Shown one piece after another: positions 35,985 to 43,611 of a stretch of 64,000 nucleotides of DNA. The stretch's first letter is position 1. Each line of letters opens with the position of its first letter. The stretch is from an uncultured Methanoregula sp. (GTDB lineage Archaea; Halobacteriota; Methanomicrobia; Methanomicrobiales; Methanospirillaceae): contig NZ_OY763919.1 of assembly GCF_963667735.1 (NCBI RefSeq), positions 1,116,001-1,180,000 of the forward strand, given 5' to 3'. The position numbers and the translations under genes were made by a program. The notes beneath the pieces are model-generated. The model made no database searches, was not told where the DNA came from, and saw only the letters and a program-made list of their open reading frames with translations.

Positions 35985-36668
35985 TTATAATAGATTTGCA
36001 AGGGTTGCCGGGTAGAACGAGAGCACGAGCGCCCCGAAGGCGGCCGCAATCAGGACAATGAAGACTGCCTTGTTCCAGGCCCAGACCTTCTTCCCGTCAA
36101 GCACGCTGACCGGGAGCATGTTGAAGGCAGCTATCATGGCATTGACCTGGAGCCCGATCGTGCCTATCATGGTCACGATGCTGCTCGTGAACGTGGCGCC
36201 CTGGCCGCCGAGGATGAGGATGGCGGCAAACGGGATGCAGAGCACGAGGTTCACGAGAGGGCCTGAGGCCGAGATCTTCCCGTTCTCTTCCCGGGAGAGG
36301 CCCCGGCCGTCCGCGGTGTTGCTGTAGATGACGGTTGCGCCCGGCGCTGCAAAGACTACACCGACAAGAGCCGCGAGGGCAACGGCAACCACGAGCATGA
36401 TATTGTCTTTTCTGAACTCTGCCCAGTACCCGTATTTTATCGCCACGAACTTGTGCGCCATCTCGTGGAGGATGAACCCGATCCCGACAGTCAGGAGCGA
36501 GACCGCGAGGAACGATGCGGCAAGGAGCAGGCTCGCATGGCCGGTATCCCGGAGGAAAATGATTGCAAAAGCAAAGGATATCGCGATCCAGGCAACGAAG
36601 AGGTCCGCCTCCTCGCGCCGTGTTATCCGTTCAAGCATGAAAACCATCAGATCAGATTGGGCGTTCAT
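35985..36668 (-). CDS. Site-2 protease family membrane metalloprotease
   Basis: The 227-residue protein has several membrane helices and the M50 zinc motif HEMAH at residues 68-72, with a second metal-side region NMLPVSVLDGKKVW (near 190) and the conserved GPLVNLVLC segment. Such enzymes cut membrane proteins within the bilayer. It lacks PDZ or CBS domains. It starts opposite the chorismate mutase gene, 70 bp away. Confidence 0.9.
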   Translation of the reverse strand: MNAQSDLMVFMLERITRREEADLFVAWIAISFAFAIIFLRDTGHASLLLAASFLAVSLLTVGIGFILHEMAHKFVAIKYGYWAEFRKDNIMLVVAVALAALVGVVFAAPGATVIYSNTADGRGLSREENGKISASGPLVNLVLCIPFAAILILGGQGATFTSSIVTMIGTIGLQVNAMIAAFNMLPVSVLDGKKVWAWNKAVFIVLIAAAFGALVLSFYPATLANLL

Positions 36669-36708
36669 AATTATCTGTTTTGGTGTTCATGCATCACCGA
36701 TGAGTATG

Positions 36709-36717
36709 TTTATAAAA
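36709..36717 (+). promoter_or_regulatory. TATA box of the chorismate mutase gene
   Basis: TTTATAAAA is centred about 26 bases before ATG 36739, predicting a leaderless transcript and supporting this start rather than earlier in-frame codons. Confidence 0.55.
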
Positions 36718-36738
36718 TTCCCGGATACTGTACATGGT

Positions 36739-37017
36739 ATGACCCTTGAGAAGGTCCGGTCGGATATTTCCCGGATCGATACGGAGATCATCCGGCTTAT
36801 TGCCGTGCGGCAGGAGCTTGCGGAACTGGTTGCAGCGATCAAGGCAAAAGAGAGTCTGCCAACCCACGATGCCGACCGGACTACGGTCGTGCTCCAGTCG
36901 GTATCGGACCAGGCTGAAAGTTTTCACCTGGATCCGGTCCCGGTCCGGAAGATCTTCGAGATACTGATCGCGATGAGCGAGGAACGGCAACGGGAACTCC
37001 GGGACGGGAAAACGTAG
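36739..37017 (+). CDS. Chorismate mutase, AroQ type
   Basis: The 92-residue all-helical protein converts chorismate to prephenate for Phe/Tyr synthesis. It shows the AroQ helix MTLEKVRSDISRIDTEIIRLIAVRQELAELVAAIKA, with the catalytic Arg and Lys positions, and EERQRELRDG at the end. A longer frame back to 36328 exists, but TATA position and family length support ATG 36739. Confidence 0.9.
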   Translation: MTLEKVRSDISRIDTEIIRLIAVRQELAELVAAIKAKESLPTHDADRTTVVLQSVSDQAESFHLDPVPVRKIFEILIAMSEERQRELRDGKT

Positions 37018-37022
37018 CTGAG

Positions 37023-37049
37023 TTTTTTATAGATTTTTTCATCTTTTTT
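37023..37049 (+). terminator. Triple oligo-T terminator
   Basis: T6 runs at 37023-37028, 37034-37039 and 37044-37049 follow the chorismate mutase stop directly. Confidence 0.6.
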
Positions 37050-37762
37050 ATTCAGCTTTCTGGACGGGGAATCCCCCGATTATTACCGGCGTAACTCCCC
37101 CTAAGATCCCCTATATATTAGTGCAGATCCGGCCTCTCAAAAAACCCTGTCACGGGTCATCCACCTGTCCAATTCACCGGACCTGTCACAGGTAACCAAC
37201 CCGTCACAGGTCTCATGACCTGTCCCGGGTGCCCCGGGAATTCTCCGACGGAGATCGCCCTCTCTCCGACGTAAACGTGATCCCAAAAACAGGGGTTCCT
37301 TTCGTTTTGCCCTACACCAGCCTGACCGGAAGGGAGATCGGCCACCCAATTGAGCCTAATTGCGCACATTTAGCTCTCCGACGTTGTTTTTTCTCATCGG
37401 GGCACTTTAATGGGAGATAAAAATGAATTTACATCCATTTTCCGCGAATTCCGCACATATTCCGATCCCGAATACAACCCCTGCCCGGCGTAACTGCTCA
37501 AAATAACCTCTGTTTGCTAAAAGGAGCCATATTTGAAAGGCGGGGCCTGGCCTGTTTGCGATGCTCCCGGGGGCTTTCCCCACCGACGAATGACCCCCGG
37601 GCAGAATTGCCTCAGGCTGAGGGATCAGCGGGTTTATCCTGTGTGTGTCTCTGCGGTTGTCAGCTCTGGTTTACCGGAAACAGGCGTTTTGGTTACGGCT
37701 GGCTTCACAACCGCGATCGCCCCGGCATTTCCGGAAATTTCTTCACCGGGCAAACCGTCCGG
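37050..37762. other. Non-coding region with short palindromic repeats
   Basis: I see no supportable gene in this about 700-bp stretch; short frames overlap with no family resemblance. It holds palindromes ACCCTGTCACGGGT (37144-37157), ACCTGTCACAGGT (37181-37193) and a 32-bp inverted repeat (37199-37230) with arms ACAGGT/ACCTGT and ACCCG/CGGGT. TCTCCGACG occurs at 37242-37250, 37263-37271 and 37375-37383. An ATG at 37423 and nearby AT-rich sequence do not open a convincing frame. Confidence 0.6.
37144..37230. repeat. Cluster of CCTGTCACAGG-type palindromes
   Basis: Palindromes at 37144-37157, 37181-37193 (perfect, central C) and 37199-37230 all share the core CCTGTC/GACAGG; a further half-site ACCTGTCC lies at 37163-37170. 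They could be operators or a small hairpin-rich transcript. Confidence 0.65.
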
Positions 37763-38134
37763 TCATACTCCGGTTCCAAGCGCCGCCCCATCCCTGTCAA
37801 GCTCGACAAGACTTGCATCAGCCACCCGGAAGAACCGCAACGCGTACCGCGGGGAACAGAGCCAGAGCTCGCGGCTGATCCCCGGTCCCGATGACGTGAG
37901 ACGGATGGATGCAAGTATCTCCGCGAGATCCCGTTCGAGTTCCTGCTCTGTACAGCCGAGCCGGCGAACGCATTTTATCCGGACCTGAATGTCGCAGATC
38001 TTTTGAAAAATCGTGAAGCTGAACACCGCTCCCGGCTCGTACTGATAATGCTGGACCCTGCCCCGCTGAGCGGCAATGGTATCGGCCATCTCCTGAGCCC
38101 GGACCGGCAGGCGTCCCCGGGTCATACCGGCCAT
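37763..38134 (-). CDS. Hypothetical protein
   Basis: The 123-residue protein resembles a small soluble domain: MADTIAAQRGRVQHYQYEPGAVFSFTIFQKICDIQVRIKCVRRL then ILASIRLTSSGPGISRELWLCSPRYALRFFRVADASLVELDRDG. The pattern of alternating hydrophobics and the REL-W-x-SPRY-ALRFFRV stretch looks like a real protein, but I do not recognise a family. ATG at 38134 (MAGMTRGR) or a later one at the MADT position is possible. It may be an orphan gene. Confidence 0.5.
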   Translation of the reverse strand: MAGMTRGRLPVRAQEMADTIAAQRGRVQHYQYEPGAVFSFTIFQKICDIQVRIKCVRRLGCTEQELERDLAEILASIRLTSSGPGISRELWLCSPRYALRFFRVADASLVELDRDGAALGTGV

Positions 38135-38564
38135 CCTGAACCACCGGCTCCGTGAACCCGACCGGATAATTGCCCTGTGCTCAGAGCGGATGCTGAAGCG
38201 TGATCATTTCGATGCATGAGATGAGTCCCCGTCAATTGTATTTCAGGGCACATTCCTGCCTTTCGCGCAACAAAAATGTCTGCGCTGACAGGCGTTGCAG
38301 TCCCGGATCATCAGATAATTATGTTACAATATAATACTACTTTTATTATTTATAAAATAAAATTCCTGCCATGGGGCGATGGAAGGACGGGTCATACCGC
38401 TCTTTGAAAATCCCCCGGTCAGATTGGCAGCAGCTTTCCCTTGCCCTTTTTCCCCCCGCCCGGGGCGCCTGCCCGGCACGTATGCAAAAGCGTCCGGTTG
38501 AACGGAGAACCGGTTATCAACATTTTTATTATCCTGGTTCTATAGTACGGAAGTGCGTTATCGT
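38135..38564. other. Intergenic region with an AT-rich block
   Basis: No gene seen. The stretch 38317-38370 is strikingly AT-rich within G+C-rich surroundings, with several TATA-like runs. It lies between the divergent hypothetical gene and the methyltransferase gene at 38565 and probably includes their promoters. Confidence 0.4.
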
Positions 38565-39422
38565 ATGACAGAACCTGCACACCGCTACCCGGTCTCCGAT
38601 ACTGCTGCGCTTGTCATGCTCTGGGCAAGCGGCTATTATGCAGAAAATCCCCGGGTGGGTCCGTATCTCCGGCGGCTGGATCTCTCCTCAGGCCGCCCGC
38701 TCGTGGACCGGTACAATGAGATCTGTCCCTGGTACTCGGAAGTGATCATCAACCGGAAACATTTCATCAGGAGCACGGTGGAGGCCCTGATCAGAAGTGA
38801 AGAAAAGCCGGCGGTCATCGTCAACCTGGGAGCGGGGTTCTCGCCGCTCGCCCTGGAGCTTGCCCCGCTTCTGAGCGACCGGGTGCGTTTTGTCGAGATG
38901 GATATGCAGAACATGGAGAAGAAGACGCGCCTGTATTCGGATCTGTTGCCGGGCCAGTGCAGGCTCATCTCCTGCCACGAGGCGGACATCGGCAACACAG
39001 ACTGCCTTGCAGAGACGCTCTCCCCGATGATCGATAAAGAGAAGACGCGGCTTATCGTGGTCATGGAAGGACTCTCGTATTATATTCCGAAGCCCGTCAT
39101 GGAACGGGTCATCGGGTATCTCACCGGTCTTGCAAAAGACCGGCATTTCATCTTCGAGCACCTCAAGCCGTGCCGGCTGGTAAGCGATGAGCGGCGTTAT
39201 ATCCCGTATAAGATCTTCTCGCACGTGCGGGACTACACGGCAATGGACCGGATGACCACGTACTCCGAGGATGATATCCGGGAGATGTTCGGGAACTGTT
39301 TTTCCTGCAGCTATTACAACATGGACGAGATGGAGAAGCGGAGGACGGGAAACGTGGAATATTTCCCCAAACCGGATTCCGGCTGGCTCTCCTGTGCCAT
39401 CGTCACTGGCAGGCCGGAATAA
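38565..39422 (+). CDS. LCM-family (TcmP/PPM-type) O-methyltransferase
   Basis: The 285-residue protein begins MTEPAHRYPVSDTAALVMLWASGYYAEN and has the leucine carboxyl methyltransferase-like core: VIVNLGAGFSPLALEL (motif I), VRFVEMDMQNMEKKTRLY, LIVVMEGLSYYIP and FEHLKP. These enzymes methylate carboxyl groups of proteins or small molecules; the substrate is unknown here. ATG 38565 was chosen over GTG 38553. Neighbour to the right is a convergent radical SAM gene. Confidence 0.85.
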   Translation: MTEPAHRYPVSDTAALVMLWASGYYAENPRVGPYLRRLDLSSGRPLVDRYNEICPWYSEVIINRKHFIRSTVEALIRSEEKPAVIVNLGAGFSPLALELAPLLSDRVRFVEMDMQNMEKKTRLYSDLLPGQCRLISCHEADIGNTDCLAETLSPMIDKEKTRLIVVMEGLSYYIPKPVMERVIGYLTGLAKDRHFIFEHLKPCRLVSDERRYIPYKIFSHVRDYTAMDRMTTYSEDDIREMFGNCFSCSYYNMDEMEKRRTGNVEYFPKPDSGWLSCAIVTGRPE

Positions 39423-39538
39423 TCCGCGATATCCTTTTGCATGAAAGCCGCCACAGCTGAGCAACGGCTGCAAATCTGATTAGAAAAAAAGGTAACAAAT
39501 CCGCTGCCGCTGCGGGGCTGCCCCGTTCAATATGAGTA

Positions 39539-41182
39539 TCAGAATTCCATCACGGAATCGATCGCCGAGTTCCCGGCAACCTTCCGGTACGCGGCCAGAT
39601 CCTTAAACGGCCGTTTTGCAATAACCGCTGCGATCTTTTTCTTTCCAACGCCCGGGAGCCAGCGGATCGCGGTTGCCGGCAGCGTGTTCACGGCAACCGG
39701 CACCGGGAGCACCGTGACCGATCGCATTCCCCAGTCCACGACAACCGCATCGATCACCCTGCCTTTCTCCAGCCGGAGCGGGATGCCGGCCAGGATCGGG
39801 TACGAGCCCGGCTGCCGGCCGAACGAGAGATCGCCCGACACCTCGACCCGGACATCGTAAAGCACGGTCCCGATCGGGTACACACGCTGGAGCATTGGGA
39901 GATCGATTCTGTTCCGGACAAATTCCTTGAAAGCCCGGAACCGTCGCTCGTATCTCCCGATTGTGTTATCCGTAAAGGCCCGCGTTCCTTCAAACGGCAT
40001 CACCTGCCGGATGTTCACGCGCCGGACCAAAAGACCGGCTTTGAGTACCCGGGACAGGAACTGCTCGCCGAGCTCGTACGTTCTTTCCGTTTCCCCGGCA
40101 AGCCCGCAGACAAAGTTGAGGCCCGGCAGGAGTTCGGGCACATTGTCCCGCCGCTTCCCGCCCTCCTCGTTCACGATCTCAATCGCCCGGAAGACCTCGT
40201 CCGGCAGGGCCTTGAGATTGTTCGCTGCAACAACGGCAGGATCGGCGGTCTCCATCCCGAACGCTGCCACATCCCCGGATGTGTGGTGGCGGATGATGGC
40301 CCGGAGGGCCTCGCGGGCGGCTTCCTCGTGCCGGGCAATGGTGGCCGGGTTCGTGTTGTCGATGTGAAGGGTCCGTAAGTCCGGTGCTGCCGTGCGGATG
40401 GACGAGAAGAGGTTCTCGATCTTCTCCGGATCCGGTACCGGATACTCCCCCGGCCCGGCCCCGTACGCGAGAATGTCCGGCTGCCGGCCCACCCGGAAGT
40501 GCCGGGCACCGCTCCTGCTGAGTGCAGCAACTTCGGCGGCTATTCCCGGGATGCTCCGGTACTTCGGCATGCCGTAGAACGGCTCCGTGCAGAACGAGCA
40601 GCCGCCGGTTGCGCCATGGGAGCAGCCCCGGGCGGTCTCCAGCTCGCACATCACCCAAGGGAAGTCCGGGTGCTGGCTGATGATCGCGCTTCCCGCAACA
40701 CTCCACGGGTCGGTACGGGCATAATCGAGAACTCCAGCCGGCTCATTGCCGGCCAGGTACTCGTCGAGCGCAACTGCGGGCTCGCCCGAAAGGAGCGCAT
40801 CGAAGCCGCTGATCACCTGCCGGATCGCAGCAGTGCCCCCTTCCCCCGCATACCCGAAACCGATCGGCCCTCCGATCAGTTTCTTTGGGCCCTTCACGGT
40901 ATGGCCGATCTGCTGGATCTCGGTGAGCGTGGCGGGAGTTCCCCCGAGATATTTCCCGGGAACCGTAGTGCCGGCAATCATCACGAGCAGGCCGGCCCCG
41001 CCAAAACTGCCCAGGCTGAGGGGATCGCTGCGGAGCTGGTCGATCGTGTGGTACCTGACCGTATAGTTGTGGGATGTGAGCGCTCCTGCTACCGTACGGA
41101 TATAGGGCGAGATGTACGGCGGGACGCCAAGACAGGCCGGCTCGTCCACGTACCCGTCAAGGATGATGGCTTCCTGTGTCAT
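39539..41182 (-). CDS. Radical SAM protein with C-terminal HhH
   Basis: The 547-residue protein has an N-terminal cobalamin-binding-like region (1-165), the atypical radical SAM motif ARGCSHGATGGCSFC (Cys spacing CX7CX2C), a SAM barrel (about 180-420), a TRAM-like region (about 440-490) and a C-terminal helix-hairpin-helix LPGVGKKKIAAVIAKRPF. It resembles methylthiotransferase-type or YgiQ-like radical SAM enzymes and is conserved in methanogens, but the substrate is unknown. It overlaps mptE by 4 bp and follows it in the same operon. Confidence 0.85.
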   Translation of the reverse strand: MTQEAIILDGYVDEPACLGVPPYISPYIRTVAGALTSHNYTVRYHTIDQLRSDPLSLGSFGGAGLLVMIAGTTVPGKYLGGTPATLTEIQQIGHTVKGPKKLIGGPIGFGYAGEGGTAAIRQVISGFDALLSGEPAVALDEYLAGNEPAGVLDYARTDPWSVAGSAIISQHPDFPWVMCELETARGCSHGATGGCSFCTEPFYGMPKYRSIPGIAAEVAALSRSGARHFRVGRQPDILAYGAGPGEYPVPDPEKIENLFSSIRTAAPDLRTLHIDNTNPATIARHEEAAREALRAIIRHHTSGDVAAFGMETADPAVVAANNLKALPDEVFRAIEIVNEEGGKRRDNVPELLPGLNFVCGLAGETERTYELGEQFLSRVLKAGLLVRRVNIRQVMPFEGTRAFTDNTIGRYERRFRAFKEFVRNRIDLPMLQRVYPIGTVLYDVRVEVSGDLSFGRQPGSYPILAGIPLRLEKGRVIDAVVVDWGMRSVTVLPVPVAVNTLPATAIRWLPGVGKKKIAAVIAKRPFKDLAAYRKVAGNSAIDSVMEF

Positions 41183-41799
41183 ATCGTGTGACCGATCAGG
41201 GAGAGGAGTCTCCGGGCCTGGATGAGTTTTCCCCGCTTCAGCGGATCGACATTCCTGTCATCGAGGTCGAACCCGAGGAGGGTCACCCGGGACGCCCCCA
41301 GTTCATCGGCAGCAAAGACTGCCCGGTCGCCGTCCGTGAAGCCCCCGAAATTGTACACGTGCGGGAGAGGGGCAGCCTGCGTTGTTCCGACAATTTTTCC
41401 CGGGAACCGGGGTACCCAGTGGCGCAAAAGCGGCATGTTGTCGCCGTGGGCATGGACAACGATGATTGTCCCTTCCCTGTTCAGGTCGATGAACCGGTCC
41501 GTTGCCCCGTCGAGGTCCGTGAAGATCGCGTCCGGGAAAATCCCTTTGGAATCGAGCACTTCGGCTGCGGCATCGGCGGCAAAGACGATCCCCGATATCT
41601 TGTCGAGCTGGTCTTTGAGGCACGGGGCATTCCCGCAGACCGTCACCTCGTTCCCGTCCACGATCGAGGCAAGGGAGAGGAGATTGTCGTGATCGAGAAG
41701 GGATGCAAGGAGCCGGGCAGCTTCCTCGTCCAGGGCCCGGTCGAACCCGAAGTAATCGAGGATCTCCCGGTAATGGGGCTCCCATGTTGAAAATTCCAT
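41179..41799 (-). CDS. mptE: 6-hydroxymethyl-7,8-dihydropterin pyrophosphokinase
   Basis: MptE (DUF115 fold) makes the pterin pyrophosphate for tetrahydromethanopterin synthesis, replacing bacterial FolK. The 206-residue protein has EVTVCGNAPCLKDQL, GIVFAADAAAEVL, DAIFTDLDGATDRF, HAHGDN and GGFTDGDRAVFAADELGA, all typical of the family. ATG 41799 was chosen because the upstream 65 codons lie in the RCK-DHH gene's antisense area and show no family sequence. It comes first in an overlapping pair with the radical SAM gene. Confidence 0.9.
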   Translation of the reverse strand: MEFSTWEPHYREILDYFGFDRALDEEAARLLASLLDHDNLLSLASIVDGNEVTVCGNAPCLKDQLDKISGIVFAADAAAEVLDSKGIFPDAIFTDLDGATDRFIDLNREGTIIVVHAHGDNMPLLRHWVPRFPGKIVGTTQAAPLPHVYNFGGFTDGDRAVFAADELGASRVTLLGFDLDDRNVDPLKRGKLIQARRLLSLIGHTI

Positions 41800-41830
41800 G
41801 CAGGGTCTCCGTTGTCTTTTGGCGCGGGAA

Positions 41831-43300
41831 TTACGCCCCGCTCTTCTTTCCCTCGTTCTCGAGGCCGACCAGGGTCTTGAACTTCTGGAGGATCGGCTCG
41901 ATGACGAACTCCAGGAGCTGGGCCTTGTTCTCCACTTTGCCGAAGTAGTGGAGGGGCAGGGTGGCTGCAGCCATGTTCGGGTGGCCGCCGGCATCGCCCA
42001 TCTCCCCGAAGGCTTCCGAGAGGGCGTTTCCTATGTGCAGCCGGATATCGCGGTTGCGGGCCGAGATGACAATTGCGTTGTCGGTGATCCCGTACACGAG
42101 CGCCGTGTTCACCCCTTCAAGCGTGATGAGGATCTCGGCAGCCTGCGGCAGGGCGTCGCGGTTCATCACGTAGCCCACGTTTGCAAAGAGATACCCGCTC
42201 TGGACTTTGCGTTCGTGGATGGCCTTCCCTATCACGTCCAGCGTCTCCTGCGACATGGACGGGGACATGATCTTGTCCAGGAGATCGGCATCGGTCAGCG
42301 GGAGGAGGAAACCGGCATAGTTGAGATCCTGCGGGGTCACGTTCCGCTTGAACTCTTTTGTATCGGTCCGGATGCCGTAGAGGAGGGCGGTTGCCACCCG
42401 CTTGTCAACCGGCACGTCCAGTTCCTGCAGGTACTGGGTCATGATGCTCGCGGTTGCCCCGACCCCGGGCCGGATATCGGAGAATGAACCCTGGGTTGCT
42501 GCGTGCTTGCCGTCCTTGTGGTGGTCGATGATGATGTTGATCTTGGTCTGGGGGGGCACATCGTTGTTGGCCCCCGGGCCCGAACAATCGACAAGGGCGA
42601 GGTACTGGCATTTCTGGAGGGCATCGGGCGTGAGGTGCTCCATCTTGATGTCGAGCAGGTTCACAAACGTCCGGTTCTCCTGGTGGCCGATGTTTCCCTC
42701 GTAAAAGATCCGGGGGGTGAGCGATTTCGGGTTCGCGTGCTTTGCGATCTCGGCAAGGGCCATGGCAGACGAGATGGCATCGGGGTCAGGGTTCTTGTGG
42801 GTGATGATCCCGAGCGTGCCTTCCCAGCTTGCAAGGAGCGTAAAGAGCCTCTGCGAGATCCGGCTCGAATGCTGTTTTTTTATCTGGAGGATGGCCGAGC
42901 GGGCCACGACCTCCTGCGGGTACAGGACGAACTCAGCACCGGCTGCCGTGAGTTTCTGGCTGTTCACCGGGTCGGTGGCGAGAGCAACGATCTGCACGGA
43001 GGGGTAGCGTTTCTTGATAGTGACGACCGCAGCAAGGTTGGCATCGGCATTCCCGGCCATCACAAACGCGATCTCGAACGGCGGAAGCCCGACCAGCATA
43101 TCGGATGATGCGATGTCGCGCTGGTAGGCATCGTATTTCTGGTCGCGGAGGTGCCGCACCCGGTTCTCATCCAGGTCCACGACCATCACGCGCTCATTCT
43201 CTTTGGCCAGTTCGAGAATGATGTTGTAGCCGTTTGTGCCGCAGCCGAAAATACAGTATTTTGCCGGGCCGGAAGCTTCAAACGGGGCTGGTTCGGGCAT
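41831..43300 (-). CDS. RCK-N/DHH-DHHA1 phosphoesterase
   Basis: The 489-residue protein fuses an N-terminal TrkA-N/RCK Rossmann domain (about 10-135; YCIFGCGTNGYNIILELA, VMVVDLDENRV) to a DHH phosphoesterase (about 150-330; GIITHKNPDPDAIS, IIIDHHKDG) and a DHHA1 domain (about 340-470; GHPNMAAATLP). DHH-DHHA1 proteins degrade short RNA or cyclic dinucleotides; the attached RCK domain, which in K+ channels binds NAD or c-di-AMP, suggests a nucleotide- or ion-linked role. The start at 43300 (MPEPAPFEA) fits the domain start. It is upstream of mptE by 31 bp. Confidence 0.88.
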   Translation of the reverse strand: MPEPAPFEASGPAKYCIFGCGTNGYNIILELAKENERVMVVDLDENRVRHLRDQKYDAYQRDIASSDMLVGLPPFEIAFVMAGNADANLAAVVTIKKRYPSVQIVALATDPVNSQKLTAAGAEFVLYPQEVVARSAILQIKKQHSSRISQRLFTLLASWEGTLGIITHKNPDPDAISSAMALAEIAKHANPKSLTPRIFYEGNIGHQENRTFVNLLDIKMEHLTPDALQKCQYLALVDCSGPGANNDVPPQTKINIIIDHHKDGKHAATQGSFSDIRPGVGATASIMTQYLQELDVPVDKRVATALLYGIRTDTKEFKRNVTPQDLNYAGFLLPLTDADLLDKIMSPSMSQETLDVIGKAIHERKVQSGYLFANVGYVMNRDALPQAAEILITLEGVNTALVYGITDNAIVISARNRDIRLHIGNALSEAFGEMGDAGGHPNMAAATLPLHYFGKVENKAQLLEFVIEPILQKFKTLVGLENEGKKSGA

Positions 43301-43402
43301 ATTACAGAAGATGTACCATTCCTCGGTATTAAGTGATTCCAAAGCCGTTCCAGCCAAAACCTTTATTCGCAATTGTATACCACATTATTAGGCCTAACTA
43401 GT

Positions 43403-43476
43403 GGGTCTGTAGCTTAGTTCGGCATAGCGGCGGACTCTTAATCCGCAGGTCAAGGGTTCAAATCCCTTCAGGCCCG
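43403..43476 (+). tRNA. tRNA-Lys (anticodon CTT)
   Basis: The sequence folds as a full cloverleaf: acceptor GGGTCTG/CAGGCCC, D arm GCT...AGC, anticodon stem GCGGA/TCCGC with loop CTCTTAA (anticodon CTT) and T arm AAGGG-TTCAAAT-CCCTT, discriminator G. There is no intron and no encoded CCA. A TATA-like TTGTATACC lies about 25-30 bases upstream. Confidence 0.95.
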
Positions 43477-43540
43477 TTCTTTTCAATAGTCATTTTCCGT
43501 TGAGTGCATACTTCCGCGACCTCCTCCTTCCTACCTGTAC

Positions 43541-43550
43541 TTTATAAATA
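43541..43550 (+). promoter_or_regulatory. TATA box of the 816-residue kinase gene
   Basis: TTTATAAATA, about 66 bases before the TTG start at 43612; expected transcription start near 43570. Confidence 0.5.
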
Positions 43551-43611
43551 ATGGCGTAAACACTCACAATATTTGACATAAGTCATGTGAACCGGGAGAT
43601 GTGGACTGATC

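Noticed and set aside
37514-37894. Several short plus-strand frames in 37.5-37.9 kb
   Set aside because: Overlapping frames with no family resemblance, partly antisense to the likelier small gene at 37763-38134.
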